A DNA stretch of 64,000 nucleotides from Mycolicibacterium sp. HK-90 (GTDB taxonomy: Bacteria > Actinomycetota > Actinomycetes > Mycobacteriales > Mycobacteriaceae): the NCBI RefSeq assembly GCF_030486405.1, contig NZ_CP129613.1, forward strand, positions 4,898,001-4,962,000. Reading direction: 5' to 3'. The notes below the pieces were generated by a model. The model saw only the letters and a program-made list of their open reading frames with translations, did no database searches and was not told the origin of the DNA. Positions 17,961 through 25,466 of this stretch are shown here, piece by piece (position 1 is the stretch's first letter; each line of letters opens with the position of its first letter). The position numbers and the translations under genes were made by a program.

Positions 17961-19625
17961 ATGTCACCCCGCGAACATCAGCTGGCCACGTCTGTCCTCG
18001 TGGTGGGGGTCGGCGGGGCCGGTCTGCGGTCGGCCATCGAACTCGCCGAGTCAGGGGTGGCGGTGACGGTGGTGGGTAAGCACATCCCCGATGACGACCA
18101 CACCGGTCTGACCCTCACCGGGATCAACGCGGCGCTGGACGCAGCCGACGGCTGGGAGCAGCACGCGGCTGACACGCTGATGTCGAGCTGCCTGCTGGCC
18201 GATCCACGCACGGTGCAGCGCGTCGCCCAGGGGGCCGCGCAAGGCATCCACGACCTGGAGCGCTTCGGCATGCGCTTCGAAAGACACGACGCCGGCCGGA
18301 TCACCGGGGCCCATCCGTACCGGCGTAGGGCCGACGCCGGCGAGGTGCAGCGCGTCCTGCGCGAACACGCGGTGCGCCTCGGGATCCCGGTCCTCTCGAC
18401 GTTCTACGTCACCCAGATCCTGGTGAACGACGGAGCGGTCTTCGGGGCCTACGGTTTCGATCTGGTCGACGGCGCGCGTTACCTGGTGCACGCCGACGCG
18501 GTGATCCTGGCGACGGGCGGACATACCCGGCTGTGGCGGCGGACGTCGGCCCGCCGGGACGAGAACACCGGCGACTCGTTCCGGCTCGCCGCCGAGGCGG
18601 GGGCCCGGTTGCGGGACGCCGAGCTGGTGCAGTTTCGGCCGTTCGGCTTGCTCACACCCGAGAACGCGGCGGGGACACTGATCAGCGATTCGGTGTGCGA
18701 CGAGGGCGGAGTGCTGCTGAACACCGCGGGCGAGCGGTTCATGTCGCGGTACGACCCCGAGCGGATGGAACGTGCCGGTCGCGACCGGGTCGCGATGGCG
18801 TCCTACGCCGAGATCCAGGCGGGGCGCGGCACCCGGGCCGGCGGGGTCTGGCTGGACCTGTCGCACCTGGCCGCCGAGCGGGTCGTGACGCGGCTGCCGC
18901 ACGTCTACCAGACCGTGCTCGACGTTCAGGGACGGGACATCACCCGGGACCCGGTCGAGGTGGCCCCGACCGCGCACTACTCATTGGGCGGGGTCGCGGT
19001 ACGTCCACAAGATCACGGCACCGAGGTCGACGGGCTGTTTGTCTCCGGCGAAGCCACCACCGGGCTGCACGGAGCGGGCCCACTGGACGGGAACTCCTTG
19101 ATCGCGGTGATGGTCTACGGCCGGCTGACCGGGCAGGCCGCGGCGGACTACTCGGCACGGCTCACCGCCCAGCGTCGCTCACTGGCGGCGATCCGGGCCG
19201 CCGAGGCGCAGGTCGACCGGCTGCTGACCGCCGATGGCAGTGAGAACATCCGGGGGTTGCAGCGCGCGGTGCGCAACCTGATGACCGAGCACGCCGGCGT
19301 GGTGCGCCACGAGGCGGGCCTGCTCGACGGATTGGCGGAACTGGAGAAAATCGAATCCCGGATGGCCGACGTGGGGGTACACACCGATATCAGCGGTTTC
19401 GCGGATCTGGCACACGCCTTCGATCTGAGGTCCGCGGTGCTGTCCGCGCGGGCGACGCTCGAGTGCGCGCTGGAACGACGCGAGACACGGGGCTGCCACA
19501 TCCGTTCTGACTATCCGGATCTCGACCCAGCACTACAGGTGAACCTGGCGTGGTCCCCACAGGCCAGCATACGGCACGAGCCCGTCGCGCCTATCCCCAC
19601 CGACCTCGCCGAGTTGATGCGATAG
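17961..19625 (+). CDS. FAD-dependent oxidoreductase, fumarate reductase/SdhA-like
   Basis: A 554-residue flavoprotein of the succinate dehydrogenase/fumarate reductase/L-aspartate oxidase family. The N-terminal dinucleotide-binding fold reads VLVVGVGGAGLRSAIELAESG at about residues 13-33, followed by the family substrate-side elements TAHYSLGGVAV (about 340) and the FAD-binding C-terminal GEATTGLHGAGPLDGNSL. The C-terminal helical domain is present (LMTEHAGVVRHEAGLLDGL). ATG 17961 is chosen because AGGAGA precedes it by 5 nt. No Fe-S or membrane-anchor subunit is adjacent, so it is a stand-alone soluble oxidase or reductase rather than part of a respiratory complex; L-aspartate oxidase is an alternative. 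Confidence 0.8.
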   Translation: MSPREHQLATSVLVVGVGGAGLRSAIELAESGVAVTVVGKHIPDDDHTGLTLTGINAALDAADGWEQHAADTLMSSCLLADPRTVQRVAQGAAQGIHDLERFGMRFERHDAGRITGAHPYRRRADAGEVQRVLREHAVRLGIPVLSTFYVTQILVNDGAVFGAYGFDLVDGARYLVHADAVILATGGHTRLWRRTSARRDENTGDSFRLAAEAGARLRDAELVQFRPFGLLTPENAAGTLISDSVCDEGGVLLNTAGERFMSRYDPERMERAGRDRVAMASYAEIQAGRGTRAGGVWLDLSHLAAERVVTRLPHVYQTVLDVQGRDITRDPVEVAPTAHYSLGGVAVRPQDHGTEVDGLFVSGEATTGLHGAGPLDGNSLIAVMVYGRLTGQAAADYSARLTAQRRSLAAIRAAEAQVDRLLTADGSENIRGLQRAVRNLMTEHAGVVRHEAGLLDGLAELEKIESRMADVGVHTDISGFADLAHAFDLRSAVLSARATLECALERRETRGCHIRSDYPDLDPALQVNLAWSPQASIRHEPVAPIPTDLAELMR

Positions 19626-19628
19626 CGG

Positions 19629-19799
19629 TCAGCGGGTCGGTTCGCCCTGCTCGGCCTCGGCCAGCCGCTGATGCAGGCGCTCGCGAATGTCCTGCGGGGT
19701 GTAGGCATTTCGGCGACGCTGATCACGCGCCACCATGACTCCGCCCGCCACGACCCCGGCGACACCGGCCAGCCCGACCCACTTCCAGATGCTACGCAT
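19629..19799 (-). CDS. Small single-pass membrane protein (56 aa)
   Basis: A short gene of 56 codons filling the gap between the flavoprotein and the cysteine-hydrolase-like gene. It begins MRSIWKWVGLAGVAGVVAGG, a clear transmembrane helix preceded by Arg/Lys, followed by a charged tail (ARDQRRRN, then DIRERLHQRLAEAEQGEPTR) predicted to be an amphipathic helix. The stop at 19629 is 3 nt from the convergent flavoprotein stop. Small proteins of this shape are common next to mycobacterial housekeeping genes; function unknown. Confidence 0.6.
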   Translation of the reverse strand: MRSIWKWVGLAGVAGVVAGGVMVARDQRRRNAYTPQDIRERLHQRLAEAEQGEPTR

Positions 19800-19825
19800 G
19801 CTCTGAGTGTGCCTAAGCTGCGGAC

Positions 19826-20521
19826 GTGAAAGCGAACACGGTGGCTTTGACCAAGGCGCTTGAGGAGACCCGCACCGGTGACATCTGGCTGTTTCGCGGG
19901 GGCTCCGGGCCGGACCGGGCGATCCAGACCCTGACCAACAGCCCCGTCAACCATGTCGGCATGACAGTGGCAATCGACGACCTGCCGCCGCTGATCTGGC
20001 ACGCCGAGCTCGGCGACAAGCTGCTCGACATGTGGACCGGCACCAACCATCGCGGGGTGCAGCTGAATGACGCCCGCCAGGTCGTCGAACGCTGGTCCCA
20101 CAGCTATGGGCAGCGCTGCTGGTTGCGTCAGCTCACCCCGTTCGCGTCGCGTGAGCAGGAGGACGAGCTGCTCAAGGTGATCGCCCGGATGAACGGCACC
20201 GCGTTCCCCACCACGGCCCGGCTGACCGGTCGCTGGCTGCGGGGGCGGATACCTGTCGTCAGCGACTTCACCCGTGGAATTCCCTTCGTCCACAAGAAGG
20301 TTCGGGAGTCAGCCGAACGCAAGAAGGCGCAGAATCGCCAGGTCGGGTTGGAGACCGCCTACTGCGCCGAGACCGTGGCCATCACCTATGAGCAGATGGG
20401 CCTGCTGAGCACCGAGAAGCACTACAACTGGTTCGATCCCGGCTCGTTCTGGAGCGGTGACGAGTTGCCCCTGGCCGCCGGTTACGCGCTGGGCGACGAG
20501 ATCTCGGTGCTCATCGACTAG
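19826..20521 (+). CDS. Permuted papain-fold (NlpC/P60-like) hydrolase
   Basis: A 231-residue protein with the signature of the circularly permuted NlpC/P60 (YiiX/YaeF-LRAT) superfamily: a His in NSPVNHVGMTV at about residue 41, a polar residue in WHAELGDK at about 60, and the nucleophile Cys in LETAYCAETVA at about 183. Such enzymes cleave amide or ester bonds in peptides or lipids. The GTG start lies 7 nt after a TAAGCT hexamer (19814-19819), fitting a leaderless transcript. There is no signal peptide, so it is probably cytoplasmic. It converges on the acetyltransferase gene with a few bases of overlap. Confidence 0.7.
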   Translation: MKANTVALTKALEETRTGDIWLFRGGSGPDRAIQTLTNSPVNHVGMTVAIDDLPPLIWHAELGDKLLDMWTGTNHRGVQLNDARQVVERWSHSYGQRCWLRQLTPFASREQEDELLKVIARMNGTAFPTTARLTGRWLRGRIPVVSDFTRGIPFVHKKVRESAERKKAQNRQVGLETAYCAETVAITYEQMGLLSTEKHYNWFDPGSFWSGDELPLAAGYALGDEISVLID

Positions 20522-21066
20522 GCGCGATCTTCGACCACGGAACGCTCGAACGCCAGCACCGTCGCCAACTCCCCCGACGGTGTGCGTTCCTCACGAGGCC
20601 CATCCGTCTGGACGAAGCCAACGCCCTCCAGCGCTCGGATCGAACCGTTGTTCTCGGGAGCGGTGCGCGCCCTCAGCTGGGTCAGCCCGGCATCGGCCGC
20701 CACGTCGGCGATGAGCCGCATGGCTTTCTGCGCCACGCCACGTCCTCGCGCCTCCGGGCACAGCCAGAAGCCGACCTCGGCGTGATCGGCGCGGAAGTCG
20801 AACAGGACAATACTGCCCAAGAATCGGTCGGACGACGCGTCCGCGATGGCCAGAACCGCGAGCGAGCCGTCATCCAGTCCCTGCGCGATGACGCCGTCGA
20901 TCTGCTCCCGCACGATGTCCGGCGAGTAATCGGCAAGCGGTAAGTGCCCGTACCTTCGCACCCCGGCATCCTTGGTGCCCGCGGCGAAAGCCTCTGCGTC
21001 ACCATGGCGTAGCTGCCGAACTCGCACATCGCCGTCGTCTTCGGGTAGCCGGTCGGCGATCGTCAC
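20518..21066 (-). CDS. GNAT-family N-acetyltransferase (RimJ/RimL type)
   Basis: A 182-residue acetyltransferase. The acetyl-CoA-binding motif A is EVGFWLCPEARGRGVAQKAMRLIADVA at about residues 97-123 with the RGRGVA pyrophosphate loop. The C-terminal TAPENNGSIRALEGVGFVQTDGPREE is the Asn/Ser-Ile-x-x-x-E-x-x-GF element typical of RimJ/RimL-type enzymes. Substrate unknown; ribosomal-protein, amino-acid or small-molecule acetylation are all possible. Confidence 0.85.
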   Translation of the reverse strand: MTIADRLPEDDGDVRVRQLRHGDAEAFAAGTKDAGVRRYGHLPLADYSPDIVREQIDGVIAQGLDDGSLAVLAIADASSDRFLGSIVLFDFRADHAEVGFWLCPEARGRGVAQKAMRLIADVAADAGLTQLRARTAPENNGSIRALEGVGFVQTDGPREERTPSGELATVLAFERSVVEDRA

Positions 21067-21205
21067 TTTTCCTCCTGCTCTCGGCGATCACGGGCCGCCT
21101 CTGGCACGAATGTCGTTGCGTGCGTTTGCCCTACGGTCGCCGCGCAAACGGAACTGGCCGCAGTTTCATCGTCGATCAACACCGCTGACCCATACTATCG
21201 AGACG

Positions 21206-21742
21206 ATGGACTTGCGAATCCCCTCGCCGACGCTCGTCGTCCTGTCCGGCCTCCCGGGCGTGGGCAAGACCACGCTCGCGCGACGGCTCAGCCGTGAGAT
21301 CGATGCCGTACACGTGCGGGTGGACACCATCGAGGCTGCGTTGACCGCATCCGGGATGGTCGACAAGGCCGGTGGATGGTCGGCGGTCCCCGATGCGGGC
21401 TACCGAGTCGCCTACGCGCTCACGCTCGACCATCTCGCCGCAGGGCACAGTGTCGTCGCCGACAGCGTCAATCCGCTCGCGATCACCAGGGAGGCATGGG
21501 CGAGGTGCGCACAGCCCAGCGGAGCCGCACTCGTCAATGTCGAAGTGATCTGCAGCGATCGCGCACTCCACCGGAACCGGGTCGAAGCTCGCACATCCGA
21601 CCTCGACGGACTGACAGTGCCGACCTGGCAACAGGTCGAGGACCGAACGTACGAGCCCTGGGTCACGCCGGTGCTTCGCGCCGACACCGCAGCAGGTGTC
21701 GATCAAGCAGTCCGGGTGATCACATCCGCTCTCCGGATTTGA
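21206..21742 (+). CDS. P-loop ATP-binding kinase-like protein
   Basis: A 178-residue AAA_33/zeta-toxin-like small kinase. Walker A is GLPGVGKTTLARRL at about residues 16-29, followed by a VRVDTIEAAL loop and a lid region with RNRVEARTSDLDG. The fold is shared by chloramphenicol phosphotransferase and polynucleotide-kinase-like enzymes that phosphorylate small molecules. ATG 21206 is chosen because TACTAT (21193-21198) ends 8 nt upstream, the geometry of a leaderless mycobacterial promoter; the frame extends upstream but overlaps the divergent GNAT gene. Substrate not identifiable. Confidence 0.75.
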   Translation: MDLRIPSPTLVVLSGLPGVGKTTLARRLSREIDAVHVRVDTIEAALTASGMVDKAGGWSAVPDAGYRVAYALTLDHLAAGHSVVADSVNPLAITREAWARCAQPSGAALVNVEVICSDRALHRNRVEARTSDLDGLTVPTWQQVEDRTYEPWVTPVLRADTAAGVDQAVRVITSALRI

Positions 21743-21757
21743 CCCCTCTGGCTCGAA

Positions 21758-22504
21758 TCAGACCGTTCCCCGTGCGGCCCAGGCGGTTGCGGTGACGGTG
21801 AAAGGCCCGGCCCCCAGCTGTTCGCGAGCCACCGATGCCAGCCGTGCCCGGCCGTCGTCGTCGAGTCGGCGCACATGGTCGCCGGCGGGGCCGACGCCGA
21901 ATGTGTACGGTTCCCACCACTCCTCGAATGTCGGGTGCACGACATCGACCGCGATCGGACGCTCTGCCACCGCGCGCAGGCCGGCCGCCTCGAAGATCTC
22001 GGTCAAGTGGCCCCGGTGGGCACCGGACAGCAGCGCTTCATCCTCGGCCTCGGGGTCGATGAGGTGGACGGCATCCCAGAACGGTGCCAGTGCGCCGGTC
22101 GGCCCGTCCCACACGCACGCCGCGACGACGCCCCCGGATCGCGTGACGCGTGCCATCTGCCCGATCCCGGCCACCGGATCCGGCATGAAGTGCACCACCA
22201 GTTGGGCGAGGGCCGCATCGAAACTATCTGCGTCATAGGGCAATTCCTCGGCCACGCCCTGACGCACGTCGACATCCGGATAGCCTGCGCGGACGGCGTC
22301 GACGAACGGCGGGGAGGGATCGATCGCCGCAACGTCGGCTCCTACCGACAGCAGGTGCGCCGTCAATGCACCCGGCCCGCACCCCACGTCGAGCACCTCG
22401 TCGCCCGCGCCCACCCCGGAGAACTCCACGAAAACCTTCGCCAGGGGCTCGGCGTACCTGCCCATGAAGCGTGTGTAGGCGTCCGGCGGGACGTCGAAGC
22501 TCAC
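21758..22504 (-). CDS. Class I SAM-dependent methyltransferase
   Basis: A 248-residue methyltransferase with motif I EVLDVGCGPGALTAHL at about residues 36-51, an acidic ribose-binding residue in ADVAAIDPSPPFV and motif IV AALAQLVVHFMPDP. This is the UbiE/Methyltransf_11 type. The GTG start lies 7 nt downstream of TAGCAT (22516-22511 on the minus strand), consistent with a leaderless message. It is divergent from the HEPN-like gene with only a short intergenic region. Substrate unknown. Confidence 0.85.
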   Translation of the reverse strand: MSFDVPPDAYTRFMGRYAEPLAKVFVEFSGVGAGDEVLDVGCGPGALTAHLLSVGADVAAIDPSPPFVDAVRAGYPDVDVRQGVAEELPYDADSFDAALAQLVVHFMPDPVAGIGQMARVTRSGGVVAACVWDGPTGALAPFWDAVHLIDPEAEDEALLSGAHRGHLTEIFEAAGLRAVAERPIAVDVVHPTFEEWWEPYTFGVGPAGDHVRRLDDDGRARLASVAREQLGAGPFTVTATAWAARGTV

Positions 22505-22531
22505 CAGGTCATGCTATGCCGCAGGCCGGGC

Positions 22532-23350
22532 ATGGTCAGCGGATGCTTCAATCGGTTCATGACCGGCGAGAGCGCAGACGTCTGGATCACCCCCTGTTGG
22601 GGCACATGGGTTCAAGACGGGATGAGCGCCACGATGTTGGACCGCGTCACCGCGAGCCGCGCCTATCAGCATTGGCACCTGGCCGAAGAGGATGCGCACA
22701 GGGTGCCACAGGATGATGTCAGGCGGGGCGCCGTCATGCAGAGGCTCTGGAACGCAGTCGATTTCAGGGTTCGCCTGTTGCACGACATATACGAGCTCCG
22801 TCGCCTCTCCGGTGTGCTCGGATGGGAGTCCGAAAAGCCGAATCTGCTGGAGATACTGACCCGCGTCGGCTTGGTACGGCCGCTGGCGCTCCGCCAGTTG
22901 CAGCGCATCAGAAACACCGTGGAACATGCGGACCGCGGGGCGCCGTCACATGAAGAATGTTTGAACTTCATCGATATCGTCTGGTACTTCCTGCGATCAA
23001 CCGACTTGTTCACCACCCGCCGGATCCTTCATCTCGATCTGGCACATCCGACCAGAGACTCCGAAACAGACCGCTTGTTCGTATCGTTCGACTTCGAAGA
23101 CCAAAGCTGGCTCCCCGGAGTGCGGGGATGGCTACCGCAGACGGCGGTGAGCACGGTGGAGAATGACCACAGCCTGCGCATTCAGCTCCACAAAGCCCCG
23201 ACAGTTGGTGGTGACAGCATCTACGTCAGCGGCGTGACCGTCCCCGGCTCACCCATGCTCGCCAACCTGGTCAGTCGCTACTTCCTCGTCGACCTTCCGG
23301 ACTCTTCCCGAGCCGTCGAAAGTGCCGAGGAGCAGCCGGTTTCGCGTTGA
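22532..23350 (+). CDS. HEPN-like domain protein, unknown function
   Basis: A protein of about 272 residues that I do not recognise as a named family. Its middle helical part contains RIRNTVEHADRG. R127-N-T-V-E-H132 fits the R-(N/D/H)-x3-H form of the HEPN ribonuclease motif (Rx4-6H), and the flanking helices (RLWNAVDFRVRLLHDIYEL and CLNFIDIVWYFLRST) fit a four-helix HEPN bundle. A C-terminal beta-rich region of about 100 residues follows (RLFVSFDFEDQSWLPGVRGWLP). Base composition is visibly less GC-rich than its neighbours and codon choice is less biased, suggesting recent acquisition. The start is uncertain (22532 or 22559). No partner nucleotidyltransferase (MNT) gene is next to it. Confidence 0.55.
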   Translation: MVSGCFNRFMTGESADVWITPCWGTWVQDGMSATMLDRVTASRAYQHWHLAEEDAHRVPQDDVRRGAVMQRLWNAVDFRVRLLHDIYELRRLSGVLGWESEKPNLLEILTRVGLVRPLALRQLQRIRNTVEHADRGAPSHEECLNFIDIVWYFLRSTDLFTTRRILHLDLAHPTRDSETDRLFVSFDFEDQSWLPGVRGWLPQTAVSTVENDHSLRIQLHKAPTVGGDSIYVSGVTVPGSPMLANLVSRYFLVDLPDSSRAVESAEEQPVSR

Positions 23351-23552
23351 ACAAATGGTCCGGGTCTTTCACCGACGAGCCTTTGGCGAAATTCACCTTG
23401 ACCTTGCCCTTGTACATCTCCAGCGTGCAGATCAGGCCGTCGAGTGAGAACGCAGGCACGCCGTCAGGGTTTGATGGCTTGCGCCACTTGATCTCGTCGA
23501 CCCGTGCGACAGCCATTGACTCTGCGGTCAAGGCCCAGAACTTCGAGAACAC
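23271..23552 (-). pseudogene. DUF1801-type protein remnant
   Basis: A 93-codon open frame on the minus strand. Its central part (VDEIKWRKPSNPDGVPAF, then LICTLEMYKGKVKVNFAKG and SVKDPDHLFNA, roughly 23340-23515) matches the core of DUF1801/YdhG-like proteins, which are normally about 120-140 residues. The first 12 codons come from inverted-repeat copy 1 and the last 20 read antisense into the HEPN-like gene, so both ends of the original protein are missing. The gene was probably truncated when the repeat element arrived. It might still be expressed, but it lacks most of the domain. Confidence 0.6.
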
Positions 23553-23574
23553 CTCGCCGTAGCCGCAGAGTCAA
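23516..23574. repeat. Inverted-repeat element, copy 1
   Basis: Perfect 12-bp terminal arms, TTGACTCTGCGG at 23516-23527 and CCGCAGAGTCAA at 23563-23574, with a 35-bp interior (including GGCCCAGAACTTCGAGAACAC). It is one of four related elements of about 55-59 bp in the window. Copies 2 and 3 share most of the interior. Confidence 0.85.
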
Positions 23575-23584
23575 CGACGAACCC

Positions 23585-23611
23585 CTAGACGTTGAAGCGG
23601 AACTCCACCAC
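23585..23611 (-). pseudogene. Displaced copy of the ychF 3' terminus (tail 1)
   Basis: Read on the minus strand, these bases encode VVEFRFNV followed by a TAG stop, identical at protein level to the last residues of YchF, whose gene ends 724 bp further right. No other part of ychF precedes it. It lies 10 bp after inverted-repeat copy 1, just as the true ychF end lies 6 bp after copy 3, so repeat and tail were duplicated together. Confidence 0.75.
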
Positions 23612-23769
23612 ATTCCGTTGCCGATCAACGTCGCAACTCACGAGCGTGGGTCCTATGCACGAAGGAGGCGCCGATTGCGGTGCACATGCGCCACGCTCGG
23701 CGGATATCGGCCGCCGCGCATGCGAGGATCTGCTCGAGCACCGCAATGCCTAGAACACCGGGAGAGACG

Positions 23770-24153
23770 ATGGCCAGCCGTTGGTCCGGAGTAACCATCG
23801 ATTGCGTCGATCCCGTTCGGCTGTCGACCTTTTGGGCGACCCTGCTCGGCATTCCAGTGTCGAGTGAACACGGAGGTGATCCGGCCTGGGCGACTGTGGG
23901 CTCACGCGCGGGACAGTTTCCCCGCCTCACCTTCCAGCGCGTAGCCGAACCGAAAGCCGGAAAGGTACGCATCCACCTGGACGTCGAGGTCGATGACATC
24001 GACGCCGGGCGTCACCAGGTCGAGGAACTGGGTGGACGCTTTTCCGGCTTCCGGCATGACTACGACGAAGGGGTGGTGCTGAACATGCTGGATCCCGAGG
24101 GGCATGAGTTCTGCCTGGTGCAGTATTTCGACAGGGCCGCCCCTAGACGTTGA
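23770..24153 (+). CDS. Glyoxalase/bleomycin-resistance fold (VOC) protein
   Basis: A 127-residue single-domain VOC-superfamily protein. It begins SRWSGVTIDCVDPVRLSTFWATLLGIPV, the canonical first beta-alpha-beta module, and ends DYDEGVVLNMLDPEGHEFCLVQY, with the metal-ligand-type E of GHEFCLV and the H of IHLDVEVDDID. ATG 23770 is chosen for the GGGAGAGA ribosome site 4-6 nt upstream. The last codons (PRR and stop) fall inside a degenerate ychF-tail copy, so the C-terminus was shaped by that insertion. It is flanked on both sides by repeat and ychF-tail sequence, suggesting that it entered as cargo. Substrate unknown. Confidence 0.8.
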   Translation: MASRWSGVTIDCVDPVRLSTFWATLLGIPVSSEHGGDPAWATVGSRAGQFPRLTFQRVAEPKAGKVRIHLDVEVDDIDAGRHQVEELGGRFSGFRHDYDEGVVLNMLDPEGHEFCLVQYFDRAAPRR

Positions 24154-24160
24154 CGCGGAG
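24143..24160 (-). repeat. Degenerate ychF-tail copy (tail 2)
   Basis: CCTAGACGTTGACGCGGA here aligns with the start of tail 1 (CCTAGACGTTGAAGCGGA) and with the true ychF end (CTTACACGTTGAAGCGGA). Similarity fades after about 18 bp. It supplies the stop region of the glyoxalase-fold gene and is followed by repeat copy 2. Confidence 0.55.
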
Positions 24161-24173
24161 ACGTCGGTACCCG

Positions 24174-24230
24174 TTGACTCTGCGATCAGGGCCCAGAACT
24201 TCGAGAACACCCCGCCATAGCCGCAGAGCC
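24174..24230. repeat. Inverted-repeat element, copy 2
   Basis: Left arm TTGACTCTGCG, right arm CGCAGAGCC (last bases diverged). The interior GGCCCAGAACTTCGAGAACAC is identical to copy 1, so copies 1 and 2 are closest relatives. It lies 14 bp before copy 3. Confidence 0.8.
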
Positions 24231-24244
24231 ATTAGCGACAGCCG

Positions 24245-24302
24245 TTGACTCTGCGATCGCGGCGCAAACTTCAAGAGCATCCCGCCATAGCCGCAGAGTC
24301 AA
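24245..24302. repeat. Inverted-repeat element, copy 3, at the ychF 3' end
   Basis: Arms TTGACTCTGCG (24245-24255) and CGCAGAGTCAA (24292-24302) are perfect inverted repeats around an interior of 36 bp that carries GCGGCGCAAACTTC and CCGCCATAG. It ends 6 bp beyond the ychF stop codon, where it could fold in the mRNA and act as a transcription terminator for ychF. Confidence 0.85.
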
Positions 24303-24308
24303 CGACCC

Positions 24309-25382
24309 TTACACGTTGAAGCGGAACTCGACGACATCCCCGTCGGCCATCACGTAGTCCTTGCCTTCCATCCGGACCTTGCCGGCGGCCTTGGCGGCGG
24401 CCATCGAGCCTGCCTCCACCAGATCGTTGAACGAGACCACCTCGGCCTTGATGAAGCCCTTCTCGAAGTCGGTGTGGATCACGCCGGCTGCCTTGGGGGC
24501 GGTGTCGCCTTGGTGGATGGTCCAGGCGCGAGATTCCTTCGGCCCGGCGGTCAGATAGGTCTGCAGTCGCAAGGTGTGGAAGCCGGCGCGGGCCAGCGCA
24601 TCCAGGCCACGCTCGGTCTGTCCGATCGACTCCAGCAGCTCTTGGGCCGACTCGTCGTCGAGCTCGATCAACTCCGATTCGATCTTGGCATCCAGGAACA
24701 CCGCGTCGGCCGGGGCCACCAGCGCCCGCAACTCGGCCTGCTTGGCCTCATCGGTGAGCACCGACTCGTCGGCGTTGAACACGTACAGGAACGGCTTGGT
24801 GGTCATCAGGTTCAGCTCACGCAGGATCGACCAGTCCTTGCCCGTCGAGAAGAGCGTCTTGCCGTCGTCGAACACCGCCTGGGCCGCGATCGCCGCCTCC
24901 AGGATCGGCTTGCGCTCCTTGTTGTTGCGGGCTTCCTTCTCCAGGCGCGGCACCGCCTTTTCCAGCGTCTGCATGTCGGCCAGGATCAGCTCGGTCTCGA
25001 TCACCTCGATGTCCGAGCGCGGGTCCACCCGCCCGTCGACGTGGACCACGTCGTCGTCGGCGAACACCCGCACCACCTGGCAGATGGCGTCGCACTCGCG
25101 GATGTTGGCCAGGAACTTGTTGCCGAGTCCGGCGCCTTCGGACGCGCCTTTCACGATTCCGGCGATGTCGACGAACGTCACCGGCGCAGGCACCGTCTTC
25201 TCGGAGCCGAAGATCTCGGCGAGCTTGTCGAGCCGGGGATCGGGCAACGGCACCACGCCCTCGTTGGGCTCGATGGTCGCAAACGGGTAGTTGGCCGCCA
25301 ACACGTCGTTACGCGTCAGGGCATTGAACAGAGTCGACTTTCCGACGTTCGGCAAACCGACGATTCCCAGGTTCAGGCTCAC
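24309..25382 (-). CDS. ychF: Redox-regulated ATPase/GTPase YchF (OLA1 family)
   Basis: A 357-residue Obg-related P-loop protein. G1 is GLPNVGKSTLFNALT at about residue 7, G3 is VDIAGIVKGASEGAGLGNKF, and in place of the usual NKxD the G4 element reads NADES, the OLA1/YchF variant that favours ATP over GTP. A coiled-coil insertion (TLEKAVPRLEKEARNNKERKP) and a C-terminal TGS domain ending DGDVVEFRFNV are present. The GTG at 25382 gives the conserved SLNLGIVGLPNVGKS N-terminus. It binds the ribosome and is implicated in stress responses. It is divergent from the DUF6542 gene, and its 3' end abuts repeat copy 3 and has been copied twice to the left. Confidence 0.97.
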   Translation of the reverse strand: MSLNLGIVGLPNVGKSTLFNALTRNDVLAANYPFATIEPNEGVVPLPDPRLDKLAEIFGSEKTVPAPVTFVDIAGIVKGASEGAGLGNKFLANIRECDAICQVVRVFADDDVVHVDGRVDPRSDIEVIETELILADMQTLEKAVPRLEKEARNNKERKPILEAAIAAQAVFDDGKTLFSTGKDWSILRELNLMTTKPFLYVFNADESVLTDEAKQAELRALVAPADAVFLDAKIESELIELDDESAQELLESIGQTERGLDALARAGFHTLRLQTYLTAGPKESRAWTIHQGDTAPKAAGVIHTDFEKGFIKAEVVSFNDLVEAGSMAAAKAAGKVRMEGKDYVMADGDVVEFRFNV

Positions 25383-25454
25383 AGGGACCACAGTCTAGGA
25401 CGGTGTGACGGGCGCGCCAGCGCGAGCTGGCAGCACGGGGCCGGATTGAGCCGG

Positions 25455-25466
25455 TACGGTCTACGT
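25455..25466 (+). promoter_or_regulatory. -10 element and leaderless start of the DUF6542 gene
   Basis: TACGGT at 25455-25460 ends 7 nt before the GTG at 25467, and there is no Shine-Dalgarno sequence. This is the spacing of a mycobacterial leaderless promoter and supports the chosen start. Confidence 0.5.

Noticed and set aside
23516..24302. Repeats considered as a small CRISPR array
   Set aside because: Only three copies, spaced 14 to about 600 bp apart, with genes between them, variable interiors and no cas genes.
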